Both the position numbers and the translations under genes were made by a program. From contig NZ_JAYMYJ010000112.1 in assembly GCF_035668035.1 (NCBI RefSeq), forward strand, positions 62,001 through 126,000: 64,000 bases of DNA, written 5' to 3'. The DNA comes from Thiothrix phosphatis (GTDB taxonomy: Bacteria > Pseudomonadota > Gammaproteobacteria > Thiotrichales > Thiotrichaceae). Each line of letters starts with the position of its first letter. Positions within the stretch are counted from its first letter, which is position 1. Under the pieces are notes generated by a model. The model did no database searches, was not told the origin of the DNA, and saw nothing but the letters and a program-made list of their open reading frames with translations. Of this stretch, positions 62,125-64,000 are shown piece by piece.

Positions 62125-63098
62125 TGGGGTTTTGGCGTAACCGGACAATACGCGGGCAGCTTTACCAAGCGGTGGCGCTGTTGCTGGTGGTGGGCTGCAT
62201 CCTGATCCTGGCGGACAACACGCTGGAAAACATGCGTGTCCGTGGCATCCAGAGCGGCTTTGGCTTCCTGCAACAGCCCGCTGGGTTTGACATCAGTGAA
62301 AGCCTGTTCGGTTACGATTCCACCCAGCCGTACTGGAAAGCGTTCCTGACCGGGGTGGGCAACACCCTGAAAGTGGCGCTGCTGGGCATTGTCCTGACCA
62401 CGCTGCTGGGCGTGTTGCTGGGTGTTGGGCGGTTTTCCCACAATATCCTAGTCCGCAGCCTGTGTCTGGCGTATGTGGAAACCTTCCGCAATGTGCCGCT
62501 GCTGCTGCAATTGCTGATGTGGTATCTGGTGTGTGTGCAACTGCTGCCGGATGTGGTGGATGCGGAGCCTTTCCTTGGCTTCTACCTGAGCAAGGCCGGA
62601 CTGGCGCTGCCTGTCCCCGTGTGGGGGCAGGGCTTGCACTGGGATGTGCCGGTCAAGGCGGGCTTTGGCATTGACGGCGGCGTCACGCTGTCGCCGGAAT
62701 TCCTGGCCCTGTTGCTGGGGCTGACGCTGTATACGGCGTCGTATGTGGCGGAAATCGTGCGCAGCGGCATCGCTTCCGTCCCTCGCGGGCAGCGGGAAGC
62801 GGCGCTGGCGCTGGGGTTGAGCCGCTCCCAGTCGATGCGCCTAGTCCAGTTGCCACAGGCGTTGCGCGTGATCATCCCGCCCATGACCAACCAGTACCTG
62901 AACCTGACCAAGAACTCTTCGCTGGCGGTGGCGGTCGGTTATCCCGACCTGGTGTCGGTCGCCAACACTTCCATCAACCAGACCGGGCGGGCGGTGGAAT
63001 GCATCGCCGTGATCATGGCCGTCTACCTGGCGCTGTCGCTGCTCACGTCGGCGTTCATGGGCTGGTACAACCGCCGTGTGGCGATCAGGGAGCGTTGA
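62124..63098 (+). CDS. aapQ: Amino acid ABC transporter permease, first subunit
   Basis: The 324-residue permease has an enlarged periplasmic loop (about 45-85 and 150-190), as in AapQ/BztB. The coupling loop is QREAALALGLSRSQSMRLVQ and a conserved segment reads YVETFRNVPLLLQLLMWYL. The start at 62124 overlaps the aapJ stop. Confidence 0.93.
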   Translation: MGFWRNRTIRGQLYQAVALLLVVGCILILADNTLENMRVRGIQSGFGFLQQPAGFDISESLFGYDSTQPYWKAFLTGVGNTLKVALLGIVLTTLLGVLLGVGRFSHNILVRSLCLAYVETFRNVPLLLQLLMWYLVCVQLLPDVVDAEPFLGFYLSKAGLALPVPVWGQGLHWDVPVKAGFGIDGGVTLSPEFLALLLGLTLYTASYVAEIVRSGIASVPRGQREAALALGLSRSQSMRLVQLPQALRVIIPPMTNQYLNLTKNSSLAVAVGYPDLVSVANTSINQTGRAVECIAVIMAVYLALSLLTSAFMGWYNRRVAIRER

Positions 63099-63099
63099 G

Positions 63100-64000
63100 A
63101 TGCTGGCCTGGTTGCGCACCAATCTGTTCAACAATGTATTCAACAGCATCGTGACCCTGTTGCTGGGGACATTGCTGCTGTACGCACTGATGCAGGCGTG
63201 GATCTGGGGCGTCGGCCATGCGGTGTGGGTGGCGGACGCCGAGGCTTGCGGCGCTGTCCGGGGTGAGGGTGCCTGCTGGGGCGTGGTGGCGGAAAAATAC
63301 CGCATCATCATTTTCGGGCGCTACCCGTTCGGGGAGCAGTGGCGGCCCTTGCTGGCGACCCTGCTGCTGATGGCGTTGTTGGTGGCAAGCTGCATGCGCA
63401 TGTTCTGGCGGCGCTGGCTGGTGGCGGTGTGGGTGGTGGTGCTGGCGGTGTTTTTCATCCTCATGCATGGCGGCGCATTGGGGTTGTCGGTGGTGGAAAC
63501 CCGTTTGTGGGGCGGCTTGCCGCTGACCATCCTGCTGGCTTCCTTGTCGGTGGTGGGCGCTTTCCCGCTGGCGGTGCTGCTGGCGCTGGGGCGGTTGTCG
63601 GATTTGCCGGTGATCCGGGTGTTGTGCACGGTTTATATCGAGCTGATCCGGGGCGTGCCGTTGATTTCGGTGCTGTTCATGGCGTCCTTCCTGTTTCCGC
63701 TGTTCATGCCGGAAGGGTTCACGGTTGATGTGCTGGCGCGCGTGCTTGTGGCGATGGTGCTGTTCGCCGGGGCGTATCTGGCGGAAGTGATCCGTGGCGG
63801 CTTGCAGGCGATCCCGCGCGGGCAGTATGAGGCGGCGGCGGCGTTGGGCCTGTCTTACTGGGGAATGCAGCGCCATATCATCCTGCCGCAGGCGCTGGCG
63901 ACCGTGACGCCGGGGATCATGAACAATTTCATTTCCACCTTCAAGGACACGTCGCTGGTGACGGTCGTCAGCTTGTACGAACTGACCGGCTCGCTGGACT
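63100..64000 (+). CDS. aapM: Amino acid ABC transporter permease, second subunit, cut by window
   Basis: Three hundred codons are visible from the ATG at 63100 and the frame is still open at the edge. The N-terminus has several helices before the permease domain, as in AapM/BztC. The permease part has YIELIRGVPLISVLFM and GQYEAAAALGLSYWGMQRHI. The ATPase gene of the system (aapP type) would be expected just beyond the window. Confidence 0.92.
   Translation, partial: MLAWLRTNLFNNVFNSIVTLLLGTLLLYALMQAWIWGVGHAVWVADAEACGAVRGEGACWGVVAEKYRIIIFGRYPFGEQWRPLLATLLLMALLVASCMRMFWRRWLVAVWVVVLAVFFILMHGGALGLSVVETRLWGGLPLTILLASLSVVGAFPLAVLLALGRLSDLPVIRVLCTVYIELIRGVPLISVLFMASFLFPLFMPEGFTVDVLARVLVAMVLFAGAYLAEVIRGGLQAIPRGQYEAAAALGLSYWGMQRHIILPQALATVTPGIMNNFISTFKDTSLVTVVSLYELTGSLD

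Noticed and set aside
1..64000. CRISPR arrays, tRNA or rRNA genes, transposases, prophage genes
   Set aside because: The intergenic gaps were read and none shows regularly spaced repeats, cloverleaf-like ends, or mobile-element proteins. A dedicated tRNA or Rfam scan was not possible here.

Overview
The window reads as chromosomal DNA of a GC-rich gammaproteobacterium. pqiABC, the ybeZ-ybeY-ybeX-lnt run, cysJHI, a gcvTHP operon behind a glycine riboswitch, CysB and an Fnr-type network all fit that group. An Fe-S type APS reductase, a cbb3 oxidase and a membrane complex resembling archaeal sulfur-reducing respiratory complexes suggest a sulfur-metabolising lineage such as Thiothrix/Thiotrichales. 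That placement is inferred from gene content and was not tested by a search. No rRNA, tRNA, CRISPR array, transposase or prophage gene was recognised.

Layout: 1-3011 holds most of a large SNF2-type helicase (minus strand, cut by the window edge), of a kind often found in phage-defence loci. 3126-6655 has a GNAT-nitrilase fusion and an SLC13-type permease. 6857-10379 is a pqiA-pqiA-pqiB-pqiC envelope lipid transport operon, followed by YceI, an M50 protease and a DUF2167 protein. 12807-14288 is a small regulatory island: a Crp/Fnr regulator gene, two Fnr-type boxes, a 20-codon mini-ORF with its own terminator, and a 71-aa protein.

14314-25409 is the most remarkable part. It is one tightly overlapping minus-strand operon of 13 genes: MrpE, F, G, a DUF4040 protein, MrpB, MrpC, a 1044-aa double antiporter fusion, NuoH-, NuoB-, NuoC- and NuoD-like subunits, a ferredoxin fused to a GltD/NfnB-type flavoprotein, and a ferritin-like protein. 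The order matches the archaeal Mbx/Mbs (membrane-bound sulfane sulfur reductase) complexes. The fused antiporters, the fused NAD(P)H-type module, a NuoB-like subunit lacking one cluster cysteine and a CRIC motif in the NuoD-like subunit point to a distinct ion-pumping oxidoreductase.

25626-30373 is the glycine cleavage operon under a tandem glycine riboswitch. A GC-rich palindromic element occurs in the riboswitch and again in frame inside gcvT and gcvP. 30995-43461 is a same-strand assimilatory sulfate locus in transcription order cysJ-cysH-cysI, an unknown 181-aa protein, cysD-cysN, sbp, cysT-cysW, a cysteine-rich small ORF, cysA-cysB. Together these take sulfate in, activate it to APS, reduce APS to sulfite and sulfite to sulfide. 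43934-47843 has a TPP enzyme, a glycosyltransferase-like protein and a sulfotransferase-like protein. 47915-52842 has a DMT transporter, dgkA and ccoNOQP behind an Fnr box. 52911-63098 has murB, a FIST/hybrid-kinase pair, the phoH-ybeY-corC-lnt operon and an aapJQM-type amino acid ABC transporter, which runs off the right edge.
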